DNA of 64,000 nucleotides from CAVTJL01 sp963752325 (GCA_963752325.1 CAVVXU010000007.1:434001-498000); one strand, 5' to 3'. Shown: positions 7,978-17,601, counted from the stretch's first letter. Program-made: numbers and translations. The notes: a model not told the origin generated them from the letters alone.

Positions 7978-9612
7978 ATGAGCAAAGAGCAGGCGGGCGA
8001 GGAGTTCGACTACATTGTCGTAGGTGCCGGCTCGGCCGGATGCGCTGTCGCCGCCCGTCTTTCCGAAGACCCATCCGTGCGTGTCCTGCTCCTCGAGGCT
8101 GGGCCCGCCGATCGCGACTTCTGGATCCATCTGCCGATCGGCTACTACCGGACGATCTATAATCCCAAGGTCAGCTGGGGCTTCCAGACCGAGCCCGAGC
8201 CCGGGGTCAACGGCCGCTCGATCCCCTGGCCGCGCGGCAAGGTGCTGGGCGGCTGCTCCTCGATCAACGGCCTCGCCTATGTCCGGGGTCAGGCGCTCGA
8301 CTACGATCATTGGCGCCAGCTCGGCAATGTCGGCTGGTCTTACGAGGATGTTCTTCCTTTCTTCCAGCAATCGGAGAGCTTTGCCGGCGGTGACGACGCC
8401 TATCGCGGACGGAGCGGGCCCCTGCACGTGACCCAGCCGCTGGCCCGGATGGAGCTGATGGACGCCTTCATCGAGGCGGCCAAGCAAGCCGGCATTCCTG
8501 AGAACCCGGACTACAACGGCGCCAGCCAGGAAGGTGTAGCCTACTTCCAGCTCACCATCCGCAATGGCCTCCGCTGCAGTGCTGCCAAGGCATATCTGGC
8601 CCCGGCCAAGCGCCGGCCCAATCTCCGGATCGAGACCGAGGCGCTGACCCAGAGACTGCTGCTGGACGGCCGCAGGGTCATAGGTGTGGCCTACAAGCAG
8701 GGCGCCGCCGAGCGCGCCGCCAAGGCCAGGCGCGAGGTCATCCTGTCCGCCGGCGCCATCGGCTCACCCCAGATTCTTCTTCTCTCCGGCGTCGGCCCGG
8801 CCGAGGAGCTGAGGGCCGAGGGTATCGAGGTGGCGCACGACCTCCCGGGCGTCGGCAAGCATCTCCAGGACCACTATCAGGCGCGCATCGTCTATCGGTG
8901 CCCGCGGCCGATCACCCTGAACGACGTCAGCAACAGCCTCTGGCGACGCGGTCTCGCGGGCGCCGAGTGGGCGCTCTTCCGAAAGGGGCCGCTCACCGTC
9001 GGCGCCGGCGTCGTGGCGCTCTTCTGGAAGACACGCGAGGAGCTGGCGAGCCCCGATGTCCAGTTCCACGTCATCCCGTTCAGTGCCAAGGGAATCGGCC
9101 AGCCTCTCCACGACTTCCCGGGCTACACCATCTCGGTCTGCCAGCTTCGCCCCGAGAGCCGGGGCGAGCTCACGCTCCGCGACCGTGACCCCGCGAGCTA
9201 CCCGGTGATCCGCCCGAACTACCTCGCGACCGAGGGCGACCAGCGGACCATGGTCGACGGCATGAAGCTGATCAGACAGATCATGGGCCAGCCGGCCATC
9301 CAAGCCTACATCGAGGCCGAGACGATCCCGGGCCCCGATTGCGCCGACGACGCGGCCCTGCTCGACTATGTCCGGGGCAACGGCACGACCATCTTCCACC
9401 CCACGAGCACCTGCATGATGGGGCCGTCCAGCGACGGCGGCGCCGTCGTCGATCCGCGTCTTCGCGTCCACGGGCTGGATGGGCTAAGGGTCGCCGACGC
9501 CTCGATCATGCCAACCGTCATCTCGGGCAACACCAATGCGCCCTCGATCATGATCGGCGAGAAGGCAGCCGCGATGATCGCCGAGGACGCGCGCACGCGT
9601 CTCGCCGCCTGA
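7978..9612 (+). CDS. GMC-family FAD-dependent oxidoreductase (choline-dehydrogenase-like)
   Basis: A 544-residue GMC enzyme of normal length. The N-terminal dinucleotide fold is YIVVGAGSAGCAVAARL, followed by the GMC signature around PRGKVLGGCSSINGLAYVRGQ and ILSAGAIGSPQILLLSGVGP. The C-terminal active site lies around HPTSTCMMG and VISGNTNAPSIMIGEKAA, with the conserved His/Asn pair. Such enzymes oxidise primary or secondary alcohols and often pass electrons to the respiratory chain. ggggagggg precedes the ATG. It stands alone with no betaine genes beside it, so a choline substrate is not supported. Confidence 0.92.
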   Translation: MSKEQAGEEFDYIVVGAGSAGCAVAARLSEDPSVRVLLLEAGPADRDFWIHLPIGYYRTIYNPKVSWGFQTEPEPGVNGRSIPWPRGKVLGGCSSINGLAYVRGQALDYDHWRQLGNVGWSYEDVLPFFQQSESFAGGDDAYRGRSGPLHVTQPLARMELMDAFIEAAKQAGIPENPDYNGASQEGVAYFQLTIRNGLRCSAAKAYLAPAKRRPNLRIETEALTQRLLLDGRRVIGVAYKQGAAERAAKARREVILSAGAIGSPQILLLSGVGPAEELRAEGIEVAHDLPGVGKHLQDHYQARIVYRCPRPITLNDVSNSLWRRGLAGAEWALFRKGPLTVGAGVVALFWKTREELASPDVQFHVIPFSAKGIGQPLHDFPGYTISVCQLRPESRGELTLRDRDPASYPVIRPNYLATEGDQRTMVDGMKLIRQIMGQPAIQAYIEAETIPGPDCADDAALLDYVRGNGTTIFHPTSTCMMGPSSDGGAVVDPRLRVHGLDGLRVADASIMPTVISGNTNAPSIMIGEKAAAMIAEDARTRLAA

Positions 9613-9724
9613 GAAGTCCCCCACGCCGCGCGCCCGATCACCATTGCCATGGCTCCATTCTGGAGGGATCTTCATGTCATGGCCGCGATGTCCCGCGCGC
9701 CGGACACCAGAAGGGAGGCTATCG

Positions 9725-10573
9725 ATGTTCGATGCGCAAAAGCTGCTCGGAGCGTTCCTCGATGCCAAAGCGGCGCCCAGCGCCAGTAGCCGCGTCGAGC
9801 GCGCCGTCGGGCCGGAGGGCATGGGCGGCCAGGGCGGTCTCCTCGACCAGCTAACCGGCCTGCTCGGCGCCGGCGGGGCAGGGGGCGCGGGCGGCCTGCA
9901 GGGCCTGCTGTCCCAGGTGTCGGGCGCCGCCCAGGGCGCGGCCACGCGCACCGGCGACGCGGTGAAGCGCAACGACCCGCTGGCGGTGGGCGGGCTCGGT
10001 GCCGTCGCCGGCGCGCTCTTGGGCGGCCGTGGCGGTGCCGTGGGCGGGGGCGCACTCGCTCTCCTGGGCAGCCTCGCCTATGCAGCGCTCAACGCCTCGC
10101 AGAGCAGTCAGCAGGCTGCATCGCCCACAGTGGGTCGGCCGTCCGGCGCCGCCGCGACGCCGCCCGAGCTGCCGGTCGAGCTGCGCGGCGCCACGGGTGC
10201 CGGCGACGAGGCCGTGCTCGCCAGCCGTGCCTTGATCCTGCTGCGCGCCATGATCTCGGCCGCCAAGGCCGACGGCACGATCGACCAGGACGAAATGAAC
10301 CGGATCTTCAAGAAGCTCGACGAGACGGGCGCCGACTCCGACGCCAAGGACTATGTGATCCAGGAGTTGAGGGCGCCGATCGACCTCGAAGGGCTCGTGG
10401 CTCAGGTCCAGGCACCGGATCTCGCGGTTCAGGTCTACGCCGCGTCGCTCCTCGCGATCGAGGTCGACACGGATGCCGAGCGAGCCTATCTCGCCCGGCT
10501 CGCGCAGAGCCTGGCGCTCCCTCCGGCCGCGGTCGCGCATATCCACCAGACCCTGGGCGTGCCCCAGGCCTGA
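9725..10573 (+). CDS. DUF533/TerB-like protein
   Basis: A 282-residue protein. Residues about 35-130 are low complexity, with Gly-rich stretches (GAGGAGGAGG and GGRGGAVGGG) containing a hydrophobic segment that may be membrane associated. The C-terminal half (RALILLRAMISAAKADGTIDQDEMNRI) is the DUF533/TerB-like helical domain, where the acidic D-x-x-G-x-I-D-x-x-E resembles a metal-binding turn. Similar to E. coli YebE, an envelope-stress protein of unknown role. I chose the ATG at 9725, behind gaagggaggc; the in-frame extension from 9644 looks non-coding. Confidence 0.85.
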   Translation: MFDAQKLLGAFLDAKAAPSASSRVERAVGPEGMGGQGGLLDQLTGLLGAGGAGGAGGLQGLLSQVSGAAQGAATRTGDAVKRNDPLAVGGLGAVAGALLGGRGGAVGGGALALLGSLAYAALNASQSSQQAASPTVGRPSGAAATPPELPVELRGATGAGDEAVLASRALILLRAMISAAKADGTIDQDEMNRIFKKLDETGADSDAKDYVIQELRAPIDLEGLVAQVQAPDLAVQVYAASLLAIEVDTDAERAYLARLAQSLALPPAAVAHIHQTLGVPQA

Positions 10574-10580
10574 GAAGCGC

Positions 10581-10618
10581 GCCGACCCTCTGAGCCCCGC
10601 CCGGGCGCCGAGGGTCGG
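10581..10618. terminator. hairpin between convergent genes
   Basis: A stem CCGACCCTC / GAGGGTCGG (10582-10590 with 10610-10618), with a further GC dyad inside the loop, lies between the stop of the DUF533 gene and the stop of the sugar-binding protein gene. It can serve both strands. The T-run after it is weak (cctcctttgg). Confidence 0.6.
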
Positions 10619-10643
10619 GCCTCCTTTGGTCCTGTCGGGCCCC

Positions 10644-11639
10644 TCAGGACAGCTCGTTCGCGAACACGGTCTCCTTGATGGTCGGTAGCACTTTCTCGAG
10701 GTTCTCCTCGGTCACGACGATGATCGGCACCAGGATCTCCTTCTCGGGCGTCTTGCCGGCGAGGTGATCGAAGATCGCCTCAGCCGCGCGCTGGCCCATA
10801 AGGAAGGGCTGCTGCATGCCGGAGCCCACGATCTTGCCTTCCTTGATGAGGTCGATGAACTCCGGCACGCCGTCGAAGGCAGCGAGCAACACGCCGTCCT
10901 GGCGATGCGCTGCCTGGATGGCGCGGACGGCACCCAGCGTCGGCGTGTCGGTCTGGACGAAGATGCCGCGCATGTCGGGATGGGCGGTCAGCATGTCCTG
11001 CACATACTTGAACGTCTCGCCGGCCGTGTAGGTCTGCATCTGGCTGAGGGCGGCCTCTTCCACACCGCCCTCCTTCATTGCTTTGCGGAAGCCGGCGGTA
11101 CGCAGCTTGCCGTTGTTGCGGGCGAGGGAGATCGTCACGAGGCCCACCGGCCCCTTGTTCCATCCTTTTGCCGCCAGATCCTGGACCAGCACCTTGCCGA
11201 TGTCGTAGGCGCCCTTCTCGTTGTCCGAGATGATGAACGAGACGTGCTCGCCGCGCGTGGTGCCGATGTCGGCGATCACCACCGGGATCGACGCTTTCGC
11301 CGCGAGCTCGAGCACGCTCGGCGCCGTCGAGGAGTCGGTGGGTGAGATCAGGATGCCGTCGACCTTGCGGGCGATCGCGTCCTGCGCGTTCTTGAGCTGG
11401 GTCGCCGCGTCGTTGTGCAAGTCGTAGTTGGTCGAGGTGGCGCCATTCTTCTTGGCGACGTCCTCGATGCCCTTGGCGAGATAGCGCCAGAACGGCAGGT
11501 CGAGACCCGGCGTCAGATAGGCCAGCTGCTTTCCCTGCGCCCAGGCTCGCCCGAGCCCGCCGGCTCCTGTCCCAGCCAAGGTCGCCGCCGCGGCGAGAGC
11601 GCCGCCTGCCGTCTTGAGGGCCGTCCGTCTTGTCGTCAT
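10644..11639 (-). CDS. sugar ABC transporter substrate-binding protein (CUT2, ribose type)
   Basis: A 331-residue periplasmic binding protein. The N-terminus MTTRRTALKTAGG followed by a hydrophobic segment ending AGTGAGGLGRAWA looks like a Tat signal (RR then hydrophobic). The mature part has the ribose-binding-protein fold: AYLTPGLDLPFWRYLAKG, ILISPTDSSTAPSVLELAAKASIPVVIADI and GSGMQQPFLMGQRAAEAI. It is the last gene of a three-gene transporter on this strand (ATPase, permease, binding protein). The sugar is not identifiable; xylitol, ribose or inositol types are all possible. Confidence 0.9.
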   Translation of the reverse strand: MTTRRTALKTAGGALAAAATLAGTGAGGLGRAWAQGKQLAYLTPGLDLPFWRYLAKGIEDVAKKNGATSTNYDLHNDAATQLKNAQDAIARKVDGILISPTDSSTAPSVLELAAKASIPVVIADIGTTRGEHVSFIISDNEKGAYDIGKVLVQDLAAKGWNKGPVGLVTISLARNNGKLRTAGFRKAMKEGGVEEAALSQMQTYTAGETFKYVQDMLTAHPDMRGIFVQTDTPTLGAVRAIQAAHRQDGVLLAAFDGVPEFIDLIKEGKIVGSGMQQPFLMGQRAAEAIFDHLAGKTPEKEILVPIIVVTEENLEKVLPTIKETVFANELS

Positions 11640-11696
11640 GCGTATAGCCTCCTTCTTGTCAGCCTTGATATGTGCGGCCCGATACCCGTCTGCCTC

Positions 11697-12707
11697 TCAG
11701 GCTCGCCTGAAGCGGCGCGCGTCGGCGCGGGAGCTCAAGAACCGCTCGAGCAGCACGGCGGCAACGATGATGGAGCCGATCGCCGTCCCCTGCCAATAGG
11801 GCGAGACGTTGAGCAGATTGAGGCCGTTGCGGATCAGAACCATGATGAAGACGCCGATGAAGGTGGCGACGACCGAGCCGCGCCCGCCGAACAGGCTGGT
11901 GCCGCCGATGACGACGGCGGCGATGGTGTCGAGCTCGAGGCCTGTGCCGGCAATGGGGTCGATCGAGAGGATTCGCGCCGAGAGGAAGACGGCGGCAAGG
12001 GCGCTCAGCACACCCGAGATCACGTAGACGAGGATATTGTAGCGGGCGACCCGGAGGCCCGCGATCCTGGCCGCCTCGGCATTTGAGCCGATGGCATAGA
12101 TCGTGCGCCCGCCCTTGGTGAACCCCAGATAGGCCCAGGCCGCGATGTAGAGCGCCAGCAGGATCACGAAGTTGAGCGGGATGATCTCGAAGACCGTGGT
12201 GCTGGCCAGGAGGCCCAGGTCGAACGGGACCGAGGAGATCGAGTTGGCGCCGCTGAAGATGTAGGCGAGGCTGCGGCCGACCGAGAGCATGCCCAGCGTC
12301 ACGATGAAGGGTGCTACCCGCCCGAAGGTGATGATGGCGCCGTTGACGAGGCCGAAGAGGCCGCCCGAGACGAGGCAGAGGATGATCGCCACTGGGATGT
12401 TCGCAAACGCGAAGGACAGGCCCAGCACGATGCCCGTGACACCCACGAGCGAGCCTACCGAGAGATCGATCCCCGCCACCAGGATCACGAAGGTCTGGCC
12501 GATCGCCACGATGCCCGTCACGACCGACTGGTCCATGACGTTGGCGATGTTGCTGATCGTGAGGAAATAAGGCGAGATCACGGAGAGCACGGCGCCCAGG
12601 ATGATCAGGAGCGCCAGCATGCGGATCTCGAGCCGCCCGCCCAGGCTCAAGAGCCTGAACCGGACTCCTGTCTGCTCGTCCCGCGACCGCGCCGCCTCTT
12701 GCTGCAT
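11697..12707 (-). CDS. sugar ABC transporter permease (CUT2, RbsC-like)
   Basis: A 336-residue inner-membrane permease with about nine hydrophobic segments. GIVAIGQTFVILVAGIDLSVGSLVG is the family-defining stretch of ribose-type permeases. GLRVARYNILVYVISGVLSALAAVFL and AAVVIGGTSLFGGRGSVVATFIG form the cytoplasmic loop that meets the ATPase. The ATG at 12707 (MQQEAARSRDEQTG) gives the normal length. It lies 23 bp after the ATPase stop and 57 bp before the binding-protein start, forming one operon. Confidence 0.92.
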   Translation of the reverse strand: MQQEAARSRDEQTGVRFRLLSLGGRLEIRMLALLIILGAVLSVISPYFLTISNIANVMDQSVVTGIVAIGQTFVILVAGIDLSVGSLVGVTGIVLGLSFAFANIPVAIILCLVSGGLFGLVNGAIITFGRVAPFIVTLGMLSVGRSLAYIFSGANSISSVPFDLGLLASTTVFEIIPLNFVILLALYIAAWAYLGFTKGGRTIYAIGSNAEAARIAGLRVARYNILVYVISGVLSALAAVFLSARILSIDPIAGTGLELDTIAAVVIGGTSLFGGRGSVVATFIGVFIMVLIRNGLNLLNVSPYWQGTAIGSIIVAAVLLERFLSSRADARRFRRA

Positions 12708-12730
12708 TCCGCTGGTCTCCGCCGCCCCGC

Positions 12731-14638
12731 TCAGATCAGATGGCTCGCCGCATGGCCGGTCATGTCCTCGACCATCATCCCGATCGGCGCCGCGTCCGGC
12801 GGCGCGTTGCCCGGCAGCGTGAGCCCGATATAGCCCAGATCGTGCCCGCGCTCGGTCTTGACCGGGAACATCACGGTAGCGAGCCGCCCATCGGGCTCGG
12901 CCACGAACCGGCCTGGCCCTCCCGTCAACGCCGTCGGGATGGCCGTCTCCTCGATCGTCGGGAAGGTCCCACCGGCGAAGCCCGGATCGGCGTGGGCGCC
13001 ACCGGCCACGCTGTCGAAGCAGTAGACCCTGGCGTGCTCGAGATGGACCCAGAAGGCCGTGCCGCCGAACCGGCCGGCCAGCGCCTCCAGCGTGCGGTGC
13101 GTTGCCTCGGCCGAGGTGCGCGGAGCCGCGAACATGGTGAGCTTCTCGACGTCGAGATAGGCGCTCGGAATGTCGGTGACATCGACGCCGTCGCTCACGA
13201 CCACGATGCGATCGGCGAGGCCCAGGACCTCCTCGAAGTCGGAGGAGATGACGATGACCGCGGTGCCTGCGGCGGCGATACCCCGCAGCAGGCCATAGAT
13301 CGTGCTCCGCGTCCCGATGTCGACGCCCCGCGTCGGCTCGTCCAGGATCAGGAGCTTGGGCTCGAGCAGCAGCCACCGTGCCAGCACGATCTTCTGCTGC
13401 ATGCCGCCGCTGAGATTGAGGATGTTGTTGTCGAGCACCTGGTCTGGCGGCAGGTCCAGCCTCTCGAGCAGCCGTCGCGCGGCGGCATCGTTCTGCCGGT
13501 AGCCCGTGCCAATGCCGTGCCGCCGCCCCATGCTGGCGAGCAGCAGATTCTCGCGCACGGAGAGATCCGGCACGAGGCCCTTGCCGCGGCGGTCCTCCGG
13601 GATAAGCCCGACGCCGGCACGGATGGCATCGATCGGCGAGCCCGGCCTGAACGGACGCCCGTCGAGGCGCAGATGCCCGGCATCGATCCTGCGCAGGCCG
13701 AAGATCGCCTCCACCGCGTCGGACCGCCCGGCGCCCACGAGACCGGCCAAGCCAAGAATCTCGCCCCGATGCACGCGGAACGAAATGTCGCGCACGAGGG
13801 GCCGCGTGGCCAGATGCTCGACCTCGAGAACCACGCTCTGCCCGCTCGCATCGAGGTGCTGTGCTGCGCCGCCGTGGGCGTAGATGTCGGTGAGCTCGCG
13901 ACCGACCATCGTCCGCACGAGCTCGGTGGCGCTCATGTCCCGGGCGGGCACCGCCTCAGCCACGGTCCTGCCTTCGCGGAGCACGGTGATCCGGTCGGTG
14001 ATCGCGAAGATCTCCTCCAGGCGGTGCGAGACAAAGACAACACCCTTGTCGCGGCTGGCGAGGAGGCGAATCACGTCGAACAGACGGTCGACCTCGCGTG
14101 GCGAGAAGGAAGCCGTAGGCTCGTCGAAGATGATGATCTGCGAATCGAGGGCCAGCGCCTTGGCGATCTCGATCAGCTGGCGCTGCCCGATCGTGAGGTC
14201 GCGCACCGGCATGTCGAGCGGCAGGTGGTGACTCTGGCCCAGCTCGCCGAGAATGCGGTCCGCGTCCTGCCGCAGCTTGCGCCAGGACAGCCGGCCGGGC
14301 GTGCCGAGCTCGGGCAGGCAGATGTTCTCGAGGATCGAGAGATCGGGGGCGAGGCTGGTCTCCTGCATCACAATCGCGATACCGGCGCTGAGCCCGTCGC
14401 GCGCCGATCCCAGCCGCAGCGCCTGTCCGCCCATGCGGACCTCGCCCTGGTCGGGCTGCAAGTGACCGGAGACGATCCTGGACAAGGTCGACTTGCCGGC
14501 CCCGTTGGCGCCGACCAGCGCGTGCACCTCGCCATGCCGCAGCTCGAAGCGGGCTCCGGCCAGCGCCGTCGTGCGGCCGAACGCCTTCCAGACGTTCTCC
14601 GCCCGCAGCAGCGTCTCGCCGTCTAGCGTCCGAGGCAT
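12731..14638 (-). CDS. sugar ABC transporter ATPase with extra C-terminal domain
   Basis: A 635-residue protein. Residues about 1-500 are a normal CUT2 double ATPase. Domain 1 has Walker A GANGAGKS, the signature LTIGQRQLIEIAKAL and Walker B IIFDEPTAS. Domain 2 has the weak Walker A typical of the family (GLVGAGRSDAVEAIFG), signature LSGGMQQKIVLARWL and LLILDEPTRGVD. Beyond the usual end there are about 125 residues (from AAPRTSAEATHRTLEALAGRF) with alternating hydrophobic strands, resembling a GAF-like sensor domain. That suggests ligand control of transport, which is inference. First gene of the operon; start at ATG 14638. Confidence 0.9.
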   Translation of the reverse strand: MPRTLDGETLLRAENVWKAFGRTTALAGARFELRHGEVHALVGANGAGKSTLSRIVSGHLQPDQGEVRMGGQALRLGSARDGLSAGIAIVMQETSLAPDLSILENICLPELGTPGRLSWRKLRQDADRILGELGQSHHLPLDMPVRDLTIGQRQLIEIAKALALDSQIIIFDEPTASFSPREVDRLFDVIRLLASRDKGVVFVSHRLEEIFAITDRITVLREGRTVAEAVPARDMSATELVRTMVGRELTDIYAHGGAAQHLDASGQSVVLEVEHLATRPLVRDISFRVHRGEILGLAGLVGAGRSDAVEAIFGLRRIDAGHLRLDGRPFRPGSPIDAIRAGVGLIPEDRRGKGLVPDLSVRENLLLASMGRRHGIGTGYRQNDAAARRLLERLDLPPDQVLDNNILNLSGGMQQKIVLARWLLLEPKLLILDEPTRGVDIGTRSTIYGLLRGIAAAGTAVIVISSDFEEVLGLADRIVVVSDGVDVTDIPSAYLDVEKLTMFAAPRTSAEATHRTLEALAGRFGGTAFWVHLEHARVYCFDSVAGGAHADPGFAGGTFPTIEETAIPTALTGGPGRFVAEPDGRLATVMFPVKTERGHDLGYIGLTLPGNAPPDAAPIGMMVEDMTGHAASHLI

Positions 14639-14779
14639 GCCGTCAGGGGCAGACCGGTGGCGACGTCGCCACCCCGGGCGCGAGCGTGTCTGTCGCGGGC
14701 GCGGATGGAGCGCATGCCATCTCCCTGAGGGCGGCCGGCTCCTTCTTCCTTGGCGGCCGGCCAGCGCTTTCACGGCATC

Positions 14780-15571
14780 CTAGTTCGGCCGCGGCCGCCT
14801 GGCCAGCAGGGCCTCCGCCTCGATGAGCTCGGTCAGCGCACCGTCCTGCATGAAGGGCTCCAACGCCAAGCGGAGCTCGGCCTCGAGCTCGGGCCTTCGC
14901 TCACCGACCCGCGCGGGCGAGGTACCGGACATGGAGAAGGTCCGCCCGATGATCTCCTCGATCGTCGTGCGCCGCACCGAGCGCCGCGTCAGGCGCCGCA
15001 CGTCCGAGAAGGCGGACTGGCGCAGCACCGCCTCGTGATCACCTTCGCCGCCCCGCAGCTGCCGCCTGCGGTGTGAGCCGGGATCGTCCGACCAGGCGTC
15101 CCGAACCCGCTCCCACGCCCCCTTCCAGGCATTCTCTGGTGCCTCGGGCCGCTGGTCGTGGAAGAGGGCCACGGCACCTTCCGGCTCGATCAACGTATCG
15201 AGTATCGCCAGGGTGCGCAGACGGTCCATCCAGTGGAAGGACCGGCCCATCGTGACGAGGCGGAACCGCCCAAGCTGCGGCCCCAGCGTTTCCGAGCTGC
15301 CCTCGAGGAAGGTTACAGCGACACCGGCCTCCAAAGCCTCGGCCCGCGCCGCCTCGAGCATCAGCGGCTCTGGGTCGACTCCCAGAACCTCGCCCGCCAG
15401 CGGCGTGAAGCCGATGGCGAGAAAGCCCGGCCCGCAGCCCAGATCGAGCACCCGGCTCGTCCCGTCGAGGCGCACCGACTCTGCCACCTCACGGACGAGC
15501 GCCTCCGGATAGCGGGTTCGGTAGCGGACGTAGAAGGGCACGGTGGACTTGAAGCGACGCTCGACCGCCAT
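14780..15571 (-). CDS. class I SAM-dependent methyltransferase
   Basis: A 263-residue protein. Motif I is VLDLGCGPGFLAIGF, binding S-adenosylmethionine, followed by GVDPEPLMLEAARAEA with the acidic ribose-binding residue. FYVRYRTRYPEALV before it is typical of Methyltransf_11-type small-molecule enzymes. The substrate is unknown. I chose the ATG at 15571 (MAVERRFKS), since the 21 in-frame residues upstream have unlikely composition. It lies between the sugar transporter and the sulfatase on the same strand. Confidence 0.85.
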   Translation of the reverse strand: MAVERRFKSTVPFYVRYRTRYPEALVREVAESVRLDGTSRVLDLGCGPGFLAIGFTPLAGEVLGVDPEPLMLEAARAEALEAGVAVTFLEGSSETLGPQLGRFRLVTMGRSFHWMDRLRTLAILDTLIEPEGAVALFHDQRPEAPENAWKGAWERVRDAWSDDPGSHRRRQLRGGEGDHEAVLRQSAFSDVRRLTRRSVRRTTIEEIIGRTFSMSGTSPARVGERRPELEAELRLALEPFMQDGALTELIEAEALLARRPRPN

Positions 15572-15636
15572 GGCGATCCTCCTCGAGCATGGCTGGATGG
15601 CGCTCGAGATAGCGGCCGGCGGCGCCTCGTCCATAC

Positions 15637-17136
15637 CTATTGCGGAAAGCCCACCATCCGGTCCTGGGCGGCCTGCGGTGGCTGCGGATAGTGGAGGCCC
15701 CGCTGGCCCGAGAGGGAGCGGTCTGGCTTCGGCACATAGGGCCCCGGGTCATAGCCGGTGAGCTTGCCGTCCTTGAGCCAGCCCTGCTCGACGTCGCTGC
15801 CGTAGATCTCGGCCGCCAGCGCCTCCTCGAGGCGTCGCCGCGTCGCCGCATGGTCGGGGCTCGCCGCGAGATTGTTCAGCTCCTGCGGGTCCGCCTCGAG
15901 ATCGAAGAGATGGAAAGAATTGCCGGCCGGATACCAGATGAGCTTGTGGCGACCGTCGTGGATCATGCGGCCGGCGCCGGCATTCTCGAGGCAGTCCCCG
16001 TAAAGCGTGGAGCGGCGGCGCTCGCCCACCATCGACATGCCCTCGCAGGTCTCGGGCACCGGCAGGCCGGCCAGCTCGAGGAGGGTGGGCATGACGTCCT
16101 GAAGCCCGACGAGGCGGTCGTCGACACGGTCGGTGCCGATCCGGCGATCGCCCGGCAGGCCCATCAGGATGCAGGGGATGTTGGCCGACCCCTCATAGTA
16201 GGTGCGCTTGGCGTAGAGCCCGAAATCGCCCAGCATATCGCCATGGTCCGCCGAGAAGAGGATGATCGTATTCTCGAGCAGACCCTCCTCGCGCAGCGTC
16301 CCGATCACGACCCTGAGCTGATGGTCGATGTGGGTGCAGAGCGCGTAGAAGGCGCGTCGGACCTCGGTCAGAACGTCGGGCGGCAGCTTCGGCCAGAAGT
16401 TGCGGACCATGCGCAGCGCATAGGGGAGGTCCTCGAGCCGCTCCGACCAGTCTCCGGCCAGCGCCGCCGGCGGCATGAACTGGCGGTAGAGGTCCATATA
16501 GGTCTGGAGCGGCACGAGCGGCGGGTGCGGCGGCGTGTAGGAGAGCGTCCAGAAGGAGGGTCGCGTCGGGTCGCGGCGCTTGATCACCCGGCACATCTGC
16601 ATCGTCGCCCAGTTGGTGACGTGGCAGTCCTCAGGCAGGTGCCAGGGCCGGTGCATGTAGTTGTTGTTGTTCATGCCGTGCAGGAACTGCTGGCCCGGAA
16701 AGCCGCGGTCGGCGAGGTAGATGTCGTGATCGTCCGGACCGCCCAGATGCGGCCGGCCCTCCTCGCTGAGCCACACATCGTCGAAGCCGATGCGGTCGCG
16801 TGGCGGGTAGACGTGCAGCTTGCCCACGCCATAGGCTTGGTAGCCGCCATTGCGGAAGCACTGGGCCAGCGTCGGCAGATCGGGCATCGGGTTGGTCGTG
16901 CCGAAGATCCGGTCGCCGTGGCGGCGCGTCGTGGTGCCCGTCATGAGCGTCCGCCGCGCCGGGATGCAGATCGGGCATTCGGTGTAGGCGCGGTTGAAGC
17001 GGACGCCGTTCCTGGCGATCTGGTCGATCGTCGGTGTCTGGATGACGGGATGGCCGGCAGCGCCGAGCAGCTTGCCCGGCCATTGGTCGACCATCACCAG
17101 CATCACATTGGGCCGGGCCACCTCGCTGCCTGCCAT
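15637..17136 (-). CDS. sulfatase (formylglycine-dependent, alkaline-phosphatase superfamily)
   Basis: A 499-residue protein. The modification site is C57-I-P-A-R in YTECPICIPARRTLMTG, the C-x-P-x-R signature in which Cys becomes formylglycine. The N-terminal NVMLVMVDQWP supplies metal-binding Asp, and later ILFSADHGDMLGDFGLYAKRTYYEG carries the second metal-site motif. FNLADDP-like wording near the C-terminus (LFDLEADPQELNNLA) is typical of arylsulfatase A and choline-sulfatase types. No signal peptide is seen, so it may be cytoplasmic. No formylglycine-generating enzyme lies in this window. Confidence 0.9.
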   Translation of the reverse strand: MAGSEVARPNVMLVMVDQWPGKLLGAAGHPVIQTPTIDQIARNGVRFNRAYTECPICIPARRTLMTGTTTRRHGDRIFGTTNPMPDLPTLAQCFRNGGYQAYGVGKLHVYPPRDRIGFDDVWLSEEGRPHLGGPDDHDIYLADRGFPGQQFLHGMNNNNYMHRPWHLPEDCHVTNWATMQMCRVIKRRDPTRPSFWTLSYTPPHPPLVPLQTYMDLYRQFMPPAALAGDWSERLEDLPYALRMVRNFWPKLPPDVLTEVRRAFYALCTHIDHQLRVVIGTLREEGLLENTIILFSADHGDMLGDFGLYAKRTYYEGSANIPCILMGLPGDRRIGTDRVDDRLVGLQDVMPTLLELAGLPVPETCEGMSMVGERRRSTLYGDCLENAGAGRMIHDGRHKLIWYPAGNSFHLFDLEADPQELNNLAASPDHAATRRRLEEALAAEIYGSDVEQGWLKDGKLTGYDPGPYVPKPDRSLSGQRGLHYPQPPQAAQDRMVGFPQ

Positions 17137-17280
17137 CGTTCCCGCTCGCCTCCCTTTGCTCTGTGCGCTCCGCGCTAGCTGGCGCGGCGCTCGCACGCAA
17201 GGGGCAGCGGCCGCATCGGGCCTATGCGGACGGGCGACGTGCGGGCCTGGCAGCCTGGAGCCGGATGGCAGACGGCCCTG

Positions 17281-17601
17281 TCATCGCCTCGCGGCGATGC
17301 GCTCGGGCGGCTGGCCGTGCGGCTCGTCCTGCGCGTCGTCCGCGCCGAGAGAGGCGTGTCGGATGGCCTCGGCCTCGGCCTCGAGGCGGACGAGACGGCG
17401 ATCGATCTCACCGAAGCGCCGGTCGAGCTCGTCCACATGCATGTAGTGGGGCGCCGGTGCCTCACTGAAGAACCAGCGCACGCGCGCCTCGAACTCGGGG
17501 CCGCCCTCGCGCAGCCGCTGCACCACGAGGCGCACGATCTCCTCCTGGGAAGCGGTCAGCTTCAGATTGACTTGCCGCGTGCCGTGGGAGCGGGTGGTCA
17601 T
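17281..17601 (-). CDS. small hypothetical protein, helical
   Basis: A 106-residue reading frame from ATG 17601 (MTTRSHGTRQ). The first part, QVNLKLTASQEEIVRLVVQRL, has a strand-then-helix look that recalls ribbon-helix-helix DNA-binding proteins. Residues about 55-80 are a charged helix (DELDRRFGEIDRRLVRLEAEAEAI), possibly a coiled coil. No family is recognised. Third-position GC is high, as in neighbouring genes, which supports coding. No obvious toxin partner lies beside it. Confidence 0.5.
   Translation of the reverse strand: MTTRSHGTRQVNLKLTASQEEIVRLVVQRLREGGPEFEARVRWFFSEAPAPHYMHVDELDRRFGEIDRRLVRLEAEAEAIRHASLGADDAQDEPHGQPPERIAARR

Noticed and set aside
15640..17178. 512-codon ORF on the plus strand
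   Set aside because: Antisense to the sulfatase, which has all family motifs; no start signal and no domain.
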